NCBI RefSeq assembly: GCF_014845095.1
Contig: NZ_NKUG01000006.1
Span: 1 to 55,877, forward strand
DNA: 55,877 bases
DNA from: Methylobacterium bullatum
GTDB lineage: Bacteria > Pseudomonadota > Alphaproteobacteria > Rhizobiales > Beijerinckiaceae
Reading direction: 5' to 3'
The notes beneath the pieces were generated by a model that ran no database searches, was not told the DNA's origin, and worked only from the letters and a program-made list of their open reading frames with translations. The stretch's first letter is position 1; each line of letters starts with the position of its first letter. Positions 39,394-48,892 of the stretch are shown here, one piece after another. The position numbers and the translations under genes are program-made.

Positions 39394-39810
39394 ATGAACC
39401 GATTCCTCGCGTCCTTCCTGCTCGCAGGCTTCGGCTGCGCCGCTCTTCCGGCTCTCGGCACGCCAGCCTCGGCGCAGAATGCGCCCCGCTCGATGGCGGA
39501 ATGCGAGCGTCTCAAGAACGACCTCGCCTACAACCAGTGCCTCGCGATGTTCGGACCGGCCGCCAAGAATGTCGGCGGCGGGGGCGGGGGCAGCGATGGT
39601 GGATCGGCCTCCTCCGTGGCGACGGCGCTCGCCGCCGTGCCGCCGGTCAGCACAGAATCCCTGCCCATGGCCGACGAGCCCGCGCAGGAGGCAAGCAGGG
39701 GCCAGCGCGGCAGGCGCGGGCGCTACACCCGCCACGGCCGCCAGAGCGCCAGCTTCACCGTGGGTGGAAGCGAGGGCCGCTCGTCCTACCGCCGCCGCCG
39801 GCGACATTGA
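39394..39810 (+). CDS. Hypothetical exported protein with a two-Cys motif
   Basis: A 138-residue protein with a signal peptide (about 1-28, ending ASA). The mature part begins with a helix bearing two Cys, CERLKNDLAYNQCLAMFGP. A Gly/Ser-rich linker and a basic Arg-rich tail (SYRRRRRH) follow. It may bind nucleic acid or polyanions at the envelope; no family was recognised. Confidence 0.65.
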   Translation: MNRFLASFLLAGFGCAALPALGTPASAQNAPRSMAECERLKNDLAYNQCLAMFGPAAKNVGGGGGGSDGGSASSVATALAAVPPVSTESLPMADEPAQEASRGQRGRRGRYTRHGRQSASFTVGGSEGRSSYRRRRRH

Positions 39811-39841
39811 CAGGCCGCGCGCGGGACTGACCCGACCGGGC

Positions 39842-40906
39842 TCACGCGACATCGAGCCGTCGCCCGCGATTCCAGGCGAGGAACGGAACCCCCGACAGCA
39901 GTGCGCAGAGCGCCGCCTTCGATTGATGCAGCCCATTCACCGAGACCCGCGGCAGGGCATGGAGATGGACGGCATGACCGGGGAAGAGATGGCCGGGTCG
40001 GGTCGTCACGGCCGTGTCGAACCCGGCCTCGCGGGCGATGTCGAATTCGCGCCCCCCGGCCGAGGTCGGATCGCCGACCGGATAGGACAGGTGCCGCACC
40101 GCCCGGCCGATCTCCCGTTCGACCCGCGCCCTGCCCTCCCCGATCTCATGGCGGACCCGCGCCTCCCCGTGTTTCGCCAGCATGGGATGGCCGATCGTAT
40201 GGGCTCCGATCGACAAGGCGGGATCGGCCGCCAGGCCGCGCAACTCCCCCCAGGACAGGCAGAGTTCCTCCGCCACCCGCCCGATCCCGATGCCGGCCTC
40301 GCCGCAGAGGTCGGAGATGGTGGCGAGCAGGCGCTCCTCCGATCCGGCGCGCAGGTATTGGTAGATCACGGCGAAGGCCGCCATCTTCTCCCCAGCCGTG
40401 GCGGCGGGCAGATCGAGGGGCGGGGCCTCGTCCCGAACCACCCTCACCCGGTCGAGGCGACCGATCGCGCGTTCGAGTTCGATCCACCACAGGCGGCCCC
40501 GCCCCTCGGCGAAGTCGCTCGCGACGAACAGCGTCCAGGGAACGCGATGCCGGCTCAGGATGGGAACGGCGTGGCGGGCGTTGTCCCGGTAGCCATCGTC
40601 GAAGGTCAGGACGGCGAAGGGCCTGTCCCCGCCGGGCCGGACGAGCCGCTCGGGCACGGAATCGAGGCCGATCACGTCGAACCCCTCCGCGGCCAACGTG
40701 ACCAAGACTTCGTCGAGGAAGTCCGGCGTGATCGAGAGAATGCCGTTGGGGGCGTAGGCCCTCACGGGGGCCGGATCGACATGGTGGAAGGTCAGGATCA
40801 GGCCGCGCCCCTGCGCGACCCGCCTCAGCCAGCGGTCGGCTCCCGAGGCGGCGATGGCGCGAAAGCCCGCATCGAACAGGCGGTGACGGAACTCGGGCGA
40901 GGGCAT
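39842..40906 (-). CDS. Polysaccharide deacetylase family protein (NodB-like)
   Basis: A 354-residue carbohydrate esterase 4 type protein, likely removing N- or O-acetyl groups from an exopolysaccharide. The catalytic Asp motif TFDDGYRDN is at 101-109 and the metal-binding His pair is in SIGAHTIGHPML. No signal peptide is evident. ATG 40906 was chosen over GTG 40915. It is the left edge of the exopolysaccharide block and divergent from the GNAT gene. Confidence 0.88.
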   Translation of the reverse strand: MPSPEFRHRLFDAGFRAIAASGADRWLRRVAQGRGLILTFHHVDPAPVRAYAPNGILSITPDFLDEVLVTLAAEGFDVIGLDSVPERLVRPGGDRPFAVLTFDDGYRDNARHAVPILSRHRVPWTLFVASDFAEGRGRLWWIELERAIGRLDRVRVVRDEAPPLDLPAATAGEKMAAFAVIYQYLRAGSEERLLATISDLCGEAGIGIGRVAEELCLSWGELRGLAADPALSIGAHTIGHPMLAKHGEARVRHEIGEGRARVEREIGRAVRHLSYPVGDPTSAGGREFDIAREAGFDTAVTTRPGHLFPGHAVHLHALPRVSVNGLHQSKAALCALLSGVPFLAWNRGRRLDVA

Positions 40907-41093
40907 GGGCGTCACCGGAGAAGAGCGGAACGGGCGGAGATTCGACCACCAACCCGCAAGGTTTCGTTACCCACATCGCGAGATGATGCCTTGCCGTTTT
41001 CCATCGTCACCGGCGCTTAAGGAGCCGGAGGTCTAGGTACTGGACGATGCATGCTCGTGCGCCGCACTCGCGGAGCCGTGCCAGGGAGCGGTG

Positions 41094-42359
41094 ATGGCGG
41101 TTCTTGTTCACGATCTCACCGGAGCGGGCATGATTCAGGAGCGCGTCCGCGGGCAACTGGTTCCGGAGGTGTTTCGCGACCTGGCCAGCGTCGAGGCCTT
41201 GTGGCGGAGCGTCGAGAGCGATCCGGCCGCACTGTCGACCCCCTATCAGCGCTTCGACTGGGTCTCGGCCTTCGTCTCGGCCAAGCTCGGCTGCACGCCG
41301 GCGGAGCAGGACGCCTCCCTGCGGGTCATCGTCCTGCGCGATCCCGGCGGACGGCCCCGCGTGATCCTGCCGCTGCAGGTGGCACGCGAGCGCGGCGTCC
41401 GCGTGGCGCGGGTGATCGGCTGCAAGCACGCGAACTACCACATGCCGATGTTCGCCTCCCGCGAGGCGGCGGCCATGCGCGCGGAGGATCTCGTCGGCCT
41501 GCTGCGCCAGATCGGGCACGAGGCCGGCATCGACGTCTATCTGCTCGGGCATCAGCCGCGCTTCTGGGACGGCGCCGCCAATCCGTTGAGCCTCCACGCC
41601 GCGCCGGCCGTGAGCGACGCCTACGGCCTGATCCTCGGCCCCGACCCCGAGACCACCGCCAAGCGCGTCTTCAGTGCCGATGCGCGCAAGAAGATGCGCT
41701 CGAAGGAGAGGAAGCTGATCGAGGCCTTCGGCCCCGTGGAGTATCGGGTGGCCGCGAATGCCGAGGAGGTGAGAGCCTACCTCGCCGCCTTCTTCACGCA
41801 GAAGGCCTCGCGCTTCGCCGCCATGGGCATCGCCAATCCCTATGCCGACGAGGGGATCCGCCGCTTCATCGCCACGGGCGCCTGCCGGCAGGACGATCCG
41901 GACGAGGTCCGGGGCGCCGCGATCGAGGTCTCCGCCCTGGTGGCGTGCAACGATGGGCGGGTCTTCGCGACCTTCGCCGGTGCGGTCAGCGATGCGCGCT
42001 ACAGCGGCATGATGACCTCCTTCGATCAGGATCCCGTCATCGGGCGGTCGAGCCCCGGCGACATCCTGCTGCAGCACCTCATCCGCGATCAGACCGAGCG
42101 CGGCCGCCGCAGCTTCGATCTCGGCGTCGGGGAGGCCCGCTACAAGGCCAACATCTGCGACGAGACGATTCAGCTGGGCGAGGTCACCATCGCCGTCACC
42201 CTGCGCGGCCATCTCTTCGCGGTTCCGGCCATGGCCGCTACCCGCCTCAAGCGCCGGATCAAGCGGAGCGAGCGACTGGCGCGCTGGGCGAAGGCGGTTC
42301 AGAAGGCGATCCGACGCTCGGCCCGCCATGGCCGGAGCGCCGGCGAGGCGCAAACCTGA
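41094..42359 (+). CDS. GNAT-family acyltransferase of the BcsL/CelD type
   Basis: A 421-residue protein with the duplicated GNAT layout often annotated as involved in cellulose or exopolysaccharide synthesis. The C-terminal acetyltransferase part contains LLQHLIRDQTERGRRSFDLG and the GEARYKANICDE segment typical of this family. GGGAG lies five bases before ATG 41094. It probably acylates a sugar of the polymer made by this cluster. It converges with the Wzz-like gene. Confidence 0.82.
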   Translation: MAVLVHDLTGAGMIQERVRGQLVPEVFRDLASVEALWRSVESDPAALSTPYQRFDWVSAFVSAKLGCTPAEQDASLRVIVLRDPGGRPRVILPLQVARERGVRVARVIGCKHANYHMPMFASREAAAMRAEDLVGLLRQIGHEAGIDVYLLGHQPRFWDGAANPLSLHAAPAVSDAYGLILGPDPETTAKRVFSADARKKMRSKERKLIEAFGPVEYRVAANAEEVRAYLAAFFTQKASRFAAMGIANPYADEGIRRFIATGACRQDDPDEVRGAAIEVSALVACNDGRVFATFAGAVSDARYSGMMTSFDQDPVIGRSSPGDILLQHLIRDQTERGRRSFDLGVGEARYKANICDETIQLGEVTIAVTLRGHLFAVPAMAATRLKRRIKRSERLARWAKAVQKAIRRSARHGRSAGEAQT

Positions 42360-42390
42360 CGCGACGGCTCGCGCCGGCCGCCGAAAGTCC

Positions 42391-44670
42391 TCAGGCCGCC
42401 GAAAGTCTTGCGCCGGCCCCCGGCTTTCCAGCAGCGGCGTGCTCGTTCGCGGGGTGCTCTCCGGCGACGAGGACGGAGCCGGATCCCTCCCGGTCGGCCA
42501 GGCCGTAGAGCGCGACGAGCTCGGGATCCTCGGGCGACGTGTCGGAGGCGATGACGATGGCGTTCATCCGGCCCGCCATGGCCGTCAGCAGGTCGCGAGC
42601 CCCCTCGGACTGGGCCTCGCCCAGGCGATAGACGACCCAATCGTAGCTCTGGGCCAGGGCATCGAGGGCGATGGCGAGGGCCTCCGGCTCGTCCGTGAGG
42701 ATGTCGCAATCGACGAAGCCGCGCGGGATGGCATGGAGCCTGCGCACCGACGGCACCGACCGGATCACGTCGAGGAAGGCCGCCTCGCCCGCCACGAGGT
42801 CGGTGAGGCCGGCATCGTCCGAGGGAGAGGCCGGGCCATTGACGTCCACGAGGAGGACGCGCCCGCTCGCGGCCAGTGCCTCCGCCAGGATCCCGGCGAG
42901 CTGCCGGTCGGCGTCCGTATCGGTCTCCGCCACGAGGAGGCTTCCGCCGTTGCGGCCCATGCGCTCGCGCAGGCGACGGGTGAGGGCCTGGAGATCGTAG
43001 CTGGGAACGGCCGTCCGGCCCGCTTCCCCGGCGGCTTCTTCCGTATCCTCCCGCACCGGAAGCGGCGTGGCTTCCGGGACGGAGGCGGGAGCGGCGGCGG
43101 CGAGGGGGACGACGACGCGGGCGATCAACGGCGCCTCGTAGAGGGCGGCGGCGGTGCCGGTGCGCGACAGGGCCGTGGACGCTTCCGGAAAGGCGAAGGG
43201 GGCGGGCTCGGGAGCCCGATCGTCCGGCCCGGTCCGGCGGCGGGTCTCGTCGGGATCGCGGAGGAGATGGCGCGCCGCCACCCCGCCGCTGGACAGCAGC
43301 ATCGCCATCACGAGGGCGAGGGCCACGATGGGCAGCTTCTTCGGGAAGGACGGGATCTGGGGCACCACGGCGCGGGAGACCACGCGGGCATCGGCGGGGG
43401 CCGCGCTCTCGGCATCGCGGGCCGAGGCCTCGCGATAGCGCGAGAGGTAGGATTCGAGCTGGTCGCGCTGGGCCTTGGCCTCGCGTTCGAGGGCGCGGAG
43501 CTGGACCTCGCTGGAATTGCCCTTCGAGACGACCTCGCGCTGCGCGTCGACGGCGGCGTTCAGGCTCTCGACCCGGGCCTCGGCGATACGGGCGTCGTTC
43601 TCCATCGTCCGCACCACCCGGTCGGCGGTGGACTTGATCTGCGCGTCGAGGTCGCCGATCTGCGCGGTCAGTTCCTTGATGCGGGGATGGGCCGGCATCA
43701 GCGTCCGCGATTCGAGGGCGAGCTGCCCGCGCAGGGTGATGCGCTGCTCCACCGTGCGGCGGATGACCTCGTTGTTGGCCACATCCGGGATCTCGAAGGC
43801 GCGGCCGTCCTTGATCATCTCGCGGATGAGCTTGGCCCGGCTCGTGAGATCGGCCTTGACCGTGCGGGCCTGGGACAGCTGGGTCGACAATTCGCTGAGC
43901 TGCTGGGTGCCCAGAGGTTGGCTTGTGGCGCCGCCGCCCCCGCTGATCAGGCCGTTGCGCGCGCGGAAGGCCTCGACCTTCGCCTCGGCCTCGGACACGC
44001 GGGTGCGCAGGGTGTCGATGTTGCCGCCGAGCCAGGTCGAGGCGTAGCGGGCGGTGTCCACCTTCGCCGATTCCAGGGAGGCGATGTAGAGTTCCGCGAT
44101 GGTGTTGGCGGCCTTGGCCGCGAGGTCCGGATCGCGCGAGCGGAACTCGACCGTCAGGATGCGGGACTTGCCGGCCGGGTAGACCAGGAGGCGGTCGAAA
44201 TAGGTCTCCAGCACCCGGTCCTCGGGCGCCCGCTCCATCGGGTTCCTGCCGAGCCCGATCATCATCAGGACGCGCTGGACCGGACCGATGCCGTCGACCT
44301 CGGGATCGAATTCGGCATTGCCCACGAGCTTCAGGCGGCGGATCGCCTCCCGGGCGATGTCCCGGGACATCACCACCTGGACCTGGCTCGCCACCGCCTG
44401 TTCGTCGATGGCCAGGGGCTGTTCGCCGCGTTCCTGGGCGGTCCGCGCGAAGCTCGCGTCGCGGCTCTCCAGCAGGATCTTGGCCTCGCCGGTATAGCGG
44501 GGCGGAACCACCTGCACGAAGACGATGGCCCCGATCCCCGCCGCCAGGGTGGGAAGGACGATCCAGCGCCAGGACCGCGCCAGCACCCCGAACAGCTGGG
44601 ACAGGCCGAGCCCCTCGTCCCGCTGTGGGATCGGTTCGATCGAGGAAACGGTCTGCTGCGAGCGGGGCAT
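42391..44670 (-). CDS. Wzz/BY-kinase-like exopolysaccharide chain-length protein, kinase site degenerate
   Basis: Inner-membrane polysaccharide co-polymerase of 759 residues. A Wzz domain starts after the first membrane helix (about 36-55). A long coiled-coil region (about 170-430) and a second helix near 447-467 follow. The C-terminal ~190 residues look like a bacterial tyrosine-kinase domain, with a Walker A-prime-like VLLVDVNGP. The expected Walker A P-loop is replaced by LLVAETDTDADRQ and lacks GKT/S. No Tyr-rich tail is present. It is therefore likely a non-catalytic or regulatory version. ATG 44670 gives MPRSQQTVSS; a start at 44715 is open but less likely. Divergent from the Wza-like gene. 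Confidence 0.87.
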   Translation of the reverse strand: MPRSQQTVSSIEPIPQRDEGLGLSQLFGVLARSWRWIVLPTLAAGIGAIVFVQVVPPRYTGEAKILLESRDASFARTAQERGEQPLAIDEQAVASQVQVVMSRDIAREAIRRLKLVGNAEFDPEVDGIGPVQRVLMMIGLGRNPMERAPEDRVLETYFDRLLVYPAGKSRILTVEFRSRDPDLAAKAANTIAELYIASLESAKVDTARYASTWLGGNIDTLRTRVSEAEAKVEAFRARNGLISGGGGATSQPLGTQQLSELSTQLSQARTVKADLTSRAKLIREMIKDGRAFEIPDVANNEVIRRTVEQRITLRGQLALESRTLMPAHPRIKELTAQIGDLDAQIKSTADRVVRTMENDARIAEARVESLNAAVDAQREVVSKGNSSEVQLRALEREAKAQRDQLESYLSRYREASARDAESAAPADARVVSRAVVPQIPSFPKKLPIVALALVMAMLLSSGGVAARHLLRDPDETRRRTGPDDRAPEPAPFAFPEASTALSRTGTAAALYEAPLIARVVVPLAAAAPASVPEATPLPVREDTEEAAGEAGRTAVPSYDLQALTRRLRERMGRNGGSLLVAETDTDADRQLAGILAEALAASGRVLLVDVNGPASPSDDAGLTDLVAGEAAFLDVIRSVPSVRRLHAIPRGFVDCDILTDEPEALAIALDALAQSYDWVVYRLGEAQSEGARDLLTAMAGRMNAIVIASDTSPEDPELVALYGLADREGSGSVLVAGEHPANEHAAAGKPGAGARLSAA

Positions 44671-44849
44671 GAGACGATCTTTACGCAAGGCAGGACGGCG
44701 TATCGGACGCCTCACGGAAGAGTAGAACTCGTTAAGATTGATCGTCGGTTAAGATCGACTGCAACGCAGCGCATTCCGGGCGGCGCATCAGCTTTTGTTA
44801 ACCATATGAACCTACCAATAGAGGCAGAAACTTGCTCTTAGCGGCTTGG

Positions 44850-45425
44850 ATGATGAACCGGCGCTCCCTTCTCCTCGCTCTCTCCTCCACTCTGGCACTG
44901 GGCGGATGCCTGCGTCCCGACTTCCGGACCGCGCAGCTCGACGCCACCGCCACCGGATCGATCGGCGGACGCTATACGCTCGCCACCGGCGACCGGCTGC
45001 GCGTCATCGTTTTCGGCCAGGACAATCTCTCCAACATCTACGCCATCGACGGGACGGGCGGCATCGCCATGCCGCTCATCGGGCTCGTGAAGGTGGGAGG
45101 GCAATCGACGGCCCAGGCCGCCCGGACCATCGAGGCCAAGCTGGCGGCGGGCTTCGTGCGCGAGCCGCATGTGACGGTGGAGGTGGATGCCTATCGGCCG
45201 TTCTACATCCTCGGCGAGGTCACCACCTCGGGGCAGTACCCTTACGTGAACGGCATGGCCGTGGAGACGGCGGTGGCGATCGCGGCGGGCTTCGGGCCGC
45301 GGGCGGCCCGCGACTATGCCGTCCTCACCCGCGAGGGACCGAACGGCCTCGTCTCGGGCATCGTCCCGATGACCTACCTGGTGAGGCCCGGCGACACGAT
45401 CGTCATCAAGGAACGCTTCTTCTGA
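44850..45425 (+). CDS. Polysaccharide export lipoprotein (Wza family)
   Basis: A 191-residue outer-membrane export protein with a lipobox LALGGC. A polysaccharide-export domain follows, starting YTLATGDRLRVIVFGQDNLS, then an SLBB-like segment (YILGEVTTSGQYPYVNGM). It forms the channel partner of Wzz-type co-polymerases. The ATG at 44850 fits a short lipoprotein signal but has no ribosome site. A TTG at 44832 has AGAGG seven bases upstream and is a real alternative. It is short compared with E. coli Wza and typical of rhizobial forms. Confidence 0.88.
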   Translation: MMNRRSLLLALSSTLALGGCLRPDFRTAQLDATATGSIGGRYTLATGDRLRVIVFGQDNLSNIYAIDGTGGIAMPLIGLVKVGGQSTAQAARTIEAKLAAGFVREPHVTVEVDAYRPFYILGEVTTSGQYPYVNGMAVETAVAIAAGFGPRAARDYAVLTREGPNGLVSGIVPMTYLVRPGDTIVIKERFF

Positions 45426-45457
45426 GGACGTCTCGTCTTCGATGCGTCGTCGATCGA

Positions 45458-45490
45458 CGAAGGCCCGGATCCATAGGATCCGGGCCTTCG
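45458..45490. terminator. Hairpin terminator after the Wza-like gene
   Basis: A perfect 15-base stem, CGAAGGCCCGGATCC with GGATCCGGGCCTTCG, closes a 3-base loop. It lies 32 bases after the stop codon. The following TCGTGTCT has T residues but no continuous run. Confidence 0.75.
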
Positions 45491-45856
45491 TCGTGTCTCG
45501 CCCGGTCGGACGATGTCGAGATAACTCAGGCTCGCGGCACTGGCGGCATTGCTGATGACGACCACCGTGTCGAACATCCGGCCCCGCCCAGCAGGGCGTC
45601 CGTTCCCTTGCCGCTGGCGGGGGCCGGTCATTCGGGGAGCAGCCTGCCACCGGCGGATTTCCCCGCAAGGCGGAAAGCCAGGATTCACCCTTGCGCGGAA
45701 ATCCGCATCGTCGAGATTCCGTCAGGGGCCGCCTGACCGAACGAGAGGTTTTCGATCTCCCGACCACTTGAACCGATCCTGCGGCGTACGGTCCTCGACG
45801 GTGGTAGCATCTCTGGAAACCAGTCTTCGCTAAGGTCATACCGTCGCCCGGTTCGA
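45491..45856. other. Intergenic region between the Wza-like gene and the GT4 gene
   Basis: About 370 bases with no supported gene. It holds the long inverted repeat at 45653-45706 and presumably the promoter of the glycosyltransferase gene. Confidence 0.45.
45653..45706. repeat. Inverted repeat, possible REP-like hairpin
   Basis: Two 18-base arms, GCGGATTTCCCCGCAAGG (45653-45670) and CCTTGCGCGGAAATCCGC (45689-45706), pair with one mismatch around an 18-base loop. There is no T run, so it is more likely a repeated extragenic palindrome or RNA-processing hairpin than a terminator. Confidence 0.55.
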
Positions 45857-47122
45857 ATGGTCGTCGCGTGGAGCTTGTCCGTCGTGAGTGCGTCCGCCTC
45901 CATCCCGTCCATTCGCCCCTCCCCAGGCGAGGGCGGGAGCGTCTACCGCATCCTTCACGTCTTCCGCGCGCCGGTGGGAGGGCTGTTCCGCCACGTCTGC
46001 GACCTCGTCAGGATCCAGGCCGCCGCCGGCCACGAGATCGGCCTCGTCTGCGATGCCTCCACGGGCGGGGAGAACGCGGCGCGGGCGCTCGACGAACTCC
46101 TGCCCCATCTCGCACTCGGCATCGTCCGGCTCCCCATGCGGCGCAACCCGCACGGATCGGACCTCGCCGCGGTACGCGCGGTCGCCGCACGGGCGCGGGA
46201 GGTCCGCGCCACGATCCTGCACGGCCACGGCGCCAAGGGGGGGGCCTATGCCCGCATCGCCCGCCTGCCCCCGGGTTCGCCCTCGCCGATCCGGGCCTAC
46301 ACGCCGCATGGCGGCAGCTACAATTACAAGCCCGGTTCCCTGCGCCACCGGCTCTACATGGGGGTCGAGCGCCTGCTCGCGGCGCGCACCGACGTGTTCC
46401 TGTTCGAGAGCGAATACGTGGCCGGGCGGCACCGGCGCTTCGTGGGGGGCACGCCCCGCACCCTACGGATCGTCCATAACGGCATCGACGAGGCGGAGTT
46501 CGCGCCGGTGCCGCACCGGGCGGACGCCTACGACCTGGTCTATGTGGGCGAGTTGCGCGAGGCGAAGGGGATCGCGGTCCTGCTCGACGCCCTGGCTGCG
46601 CTACGGGCCGAGGGGCGCCCCTGCCGCCTCCTCATGGTGGGATCGGGCCCGGACGCCGACCTCTTGGCCGAGCGGGCGCGGCGGCTCGGCCTGTCCGCTT
46701 CCGTGGCCTTCGAGCCGCCCCAGCCGATCCGTACCGCATTGGCGAAGGGACGGATCATGGTGGTTCCGTCGCTCGCCGAGTCCCTGCCCTACGTGGTGCT
46801 GGAAGCCGCAGCGGCATGCCAGCCCCTCGTCTCGACCAATGTGGGCGGCATCCCGGAGATCTTCGGGGCGGCGGCGGACGATCTCGTGGCACCCAAGGAC
46901 CCCGTCGCCCTCAAGGATGCCATCCTCCGCCTGCTCGACGAAGACCCCGCCCGGGGTCTCGCGCGAGCCCAGGCACTCAGCGAATCCGTGCGGACACGGT
47001 TCTCGATGAAACGGATGGGGGCGGATGTGCTATCCGGCTACGCCGCCGCCCTGCGGCTTCGAGGAACGTTTACCCTAGCAACGGCGCTGCCGCCGATGAA
47101 GGAACTGCCGAAGTCGCGCTAA
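45857..47122 (+). CDS. Glycosyltransferase family 4
   Basis: A 421-residue GT-B enzyme that likely adds a sugar to a lipid-linked exopolysaccharide repeat unit. The N-terminal domain starts YRILHVFRAPVGGLFRHV. The C-terminal domain has the GT4 nucleotide-sugar region with VYVGELREAKG, VPSLAESLPYVVLEA (the E-x7-E motif) and VSTNVGGIPE. The first ~28 residues are not conserved-looking, so a later start such as the GTG of VYRILHVF is possible. Confidence 0.88.
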   Translation: MVVAWSLSVVSASASIPSIRPSPGEGGSVYRILHVFRAPVGGLFRHVCDLVRIQAAAGHEIGLVCDASTGGENAARALDELLPHLALGIVRLPMRRNPHGSDLAAVRAVAARAREVRATILHGHGAKGGAYARIARLPPGSPSPIRAYTPHGGSYNYKPGSLRHRLYMGVERLLAARTDVFLFESEYVAGRHRRFVGGTPRTLRIVHNGIDEAEFAPVPHRADAYDLVYVGELREAKGIAVLLDALAALRAEGRPCRLLMVGSGPDADLLAERARRLGLSASVAFEPPQPIRTALAKGRIMVVPSLAESLPYVVLEAAAACQPLVSTNVGGIPEIFGAAADDLVAPKDPVALKDAILRLLDEDPARGLARAQALSESVRTRFSMKRMGADVLSGYAAALRLRGTFTLATALPPMKELPKSR

Positions 47123-47232
47123 CTTGCTCTTTGCCATGCTTCCGGCGGCCGGGCCTTCGTTAAATGTTCCGTGATGCCGGCTTGGCATCGTCCCCCCATC
47201 TCACCGACGAAAAGTTCGAACGAAAGCAGACG

Positions 47233-48777
47233 ATGAGCGCCTTCGACGTTCGCGACCTTCTGAAGGCGGCGGGGAATCCCAGCCAGCCGAATGCGGTCGA
47301 TACGGCTCATGACGGCTCCGCCGAATCCGCGATTCCTCCCGCCGAAATCGGGGCGCCCCGCGACCATGGCGGGGTCCTGTCTCCCGTCGTGCTGTCGGGC
47401 AGCGTGCGGCTGGCGGACATGGCGCTCATCGCCATCCTCGGCTTCGCCACCCACTTCGTGCAACTCCGCGGCGTCGTCGCACTGGGATGGAGCTATCCTG
47501 CGGCGATCCTGTCCGTGGCCGGGCTCGCGGTGGCGTTGTTCCAGATCTTCGGCAGTTACCGGATCGCCGCCTTTCGGACCTTCTTCAAACCCGCCCTGCG
47601 CCTCACCGCCGCCTGGTCGCTGACGTTCCTCGTCGTTGCCACGGTCATGGTCTTCGCCAAGGTCGCCGACCATTATTCCCGCATCTGGCTCGCGCTGTTC
47701 TACGCCCTGGGGCTGGCCCTGCTCCTCGCCGAACGCCTCGTCCTGCTCCGTTTCGTCACCGCCCGCATGCTGCGCGGACAGTTCGACCGCCGCACGGCCA
47801 TCGTCGGGGGCGGGCCATTGGCGGAAGAGCTCATCCGCGCACTGGAAGCGGAATCCGATGCGGGCATCCGCATCGTCGGCGTGTTCGACGATCGCGGGGA
47901 CAACCGGTCCTCCTCGGTGATCGCCGGCTACCCGAAGCTCGGCACGGTGAGCGATCTCGTCGATTACGCGCGCTCCACGCGCCTCGACCTCGTGGTCTTC
48001 ACGCTGCCGATCGCGGCCGAGGATCGCCTGCTCCAAATGTTGGCCAAGCTCTGGGTGCTGCCCATCGACATCCGCCTCTCCGCCAAGGCGACGAAGCTCA
48101 AGCTGCGCCCGAGGGCCTATTCCTATCTCGGCTCAGTCCCCGTCCTCGACGTGTTCGACAAGCCGATGGCCGATTGGGACATCGTCACCAAGGCCATCTT
48201 CGATCGCGTCGTCGGCATGGCCATGCTGATCGTGCTGGCGCCGGTCATGCTCGGCCTGGCCATCGCGGTTCGCCTCACCTCGCCCGGTCCGATCCTGTTC
48301 CGGCAGAAGCGCCTCGGCTTCAACAACGAGACGATCGAGGTCTACAAGTTCCGGTCGATGTATGCCGACCAGTCCGATTTCACAGCCGCGAAGCAGGTCA
48401 CCCGCGGCGACCCGCGCGTCACGCCCCTCGGCCGGTTCATCCGCAGGACGTCGCTGGACGAGCTTCCACAGCTGTTCAACGTCCTGAAGGGGGAATTGTC
48501 CCTGGTCGGGCCGCGGCCCCACGCGGTCCAGGCCAAGACCAGCACGACCCTCTACGATCAGGTGGTCGACGGATATTTCGCCCGCCACAAGGTCAAGCCC
48601 GGCATCACCGGCTGGGCCCAGATCAATGGCTGGCGCGGCGAGACCGATACCGACGAGAAGATCCAGCGCCGCGTCGAACACGACCTCTACTACATCGAGA
48701 ACTGGTCGATCCTGTTCGACGTGCAGATCATGCTGGCGACTCCGCTCTCACTCGTCACCACCAAGAACGCCTACTGA
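47233..48777 (+). CDS. Undecaprenyl-phosphate glucose phosphotransferase (WcaJ type)
   Basis: Membrane enzyme that starts repeat-unit synthesis by moving a sugar-1-phosphate from a UDP-sugar to undecaprenyl phosphate. It has 514 residues from ATG 47233. Several N-terminal helices are followed by a CoA-binding-like domain ([19 protein letters not shown]). The C-terminal transferase domain carries one more helix, the KFRSMYAD motif and [21 protein letters not shown] start at 47164 adds 23 residues. It follows the GT4 gene by about 110 bases. Confidence 0.93.
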   Translation: MSAFDVRDLLKAAGNPSQPNAVDTAHDGSAESAIPPAEIGAPRDHGGVLSPVVLSGSVRLADMALIAILGFATHFVQLRGVVALGWSYPAAILSVAGLAVALFQIFGSYRIAAFRTFFKPALRLTAAWSLTFLVVATVMVFAKVADHYSRIWLALFYALGLALLLAERLVLLRFVTARMLRGQFDRRTAIVGGGPLAEELIRALEAESDAGIRIVGVFDDRGDNRSSSVIAGYPKLGTVSDLVDYARSTRLDLVVFTLPIAAEDRLLQMLAKLWVLPIDIRLSAKATKLKLRPRAYSYLGSVPVLDVFDKPMADWDIVTKAIFDRVVGMAMLIVLAPVMLGLAIAVRLTSPGPILFRQKRLGFNNETIEVYKFRSMYADQSDFTAAKQVTRGDPRVTPLGRFIRRTSLDELPQLFNVLKGELSLVGPRPHAVQAKTSTTLYDQVVDGYFARHKVKPGITGWAQINGWRGETDTDEKIQRRVEHDLYYIENWSILFDVQIMLATPLSLVTTKNAY

Positions 48778-48816
48778 TCCGATATCCTCCCGGGATGCAT
48801 GCACCCGGCGACGCAA

Positions 48817-48851
48817 AAAGGCCGCCCCTCGCATCGCGAAGGGCGGCCTTT
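48817..48851. terminator. Bidirectional terminator between the wcaJ-like and LutD-like genes
   Basis: AAAGGCCGCCC (48817-48827) pairs perfectly with GGGCGGCCTTT (48841-48851) around a 13-base loop. A-rich sequence on the left and T residues on the right let it serve both convergent genes. Confidence 0.8.
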
Positions 48852-48892
48852 GCCGTTCTTGCGCCGGAGGCCGGCGCGACAGGTGTGCTGCG

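Noticed and set aside
42328..44841. Plus-strand open frame of over 800 codons antisense to the Wzz-like gene
   Set aside because: Composition is that of an antisense shadow, and the minus strand carries the Wzz domain.
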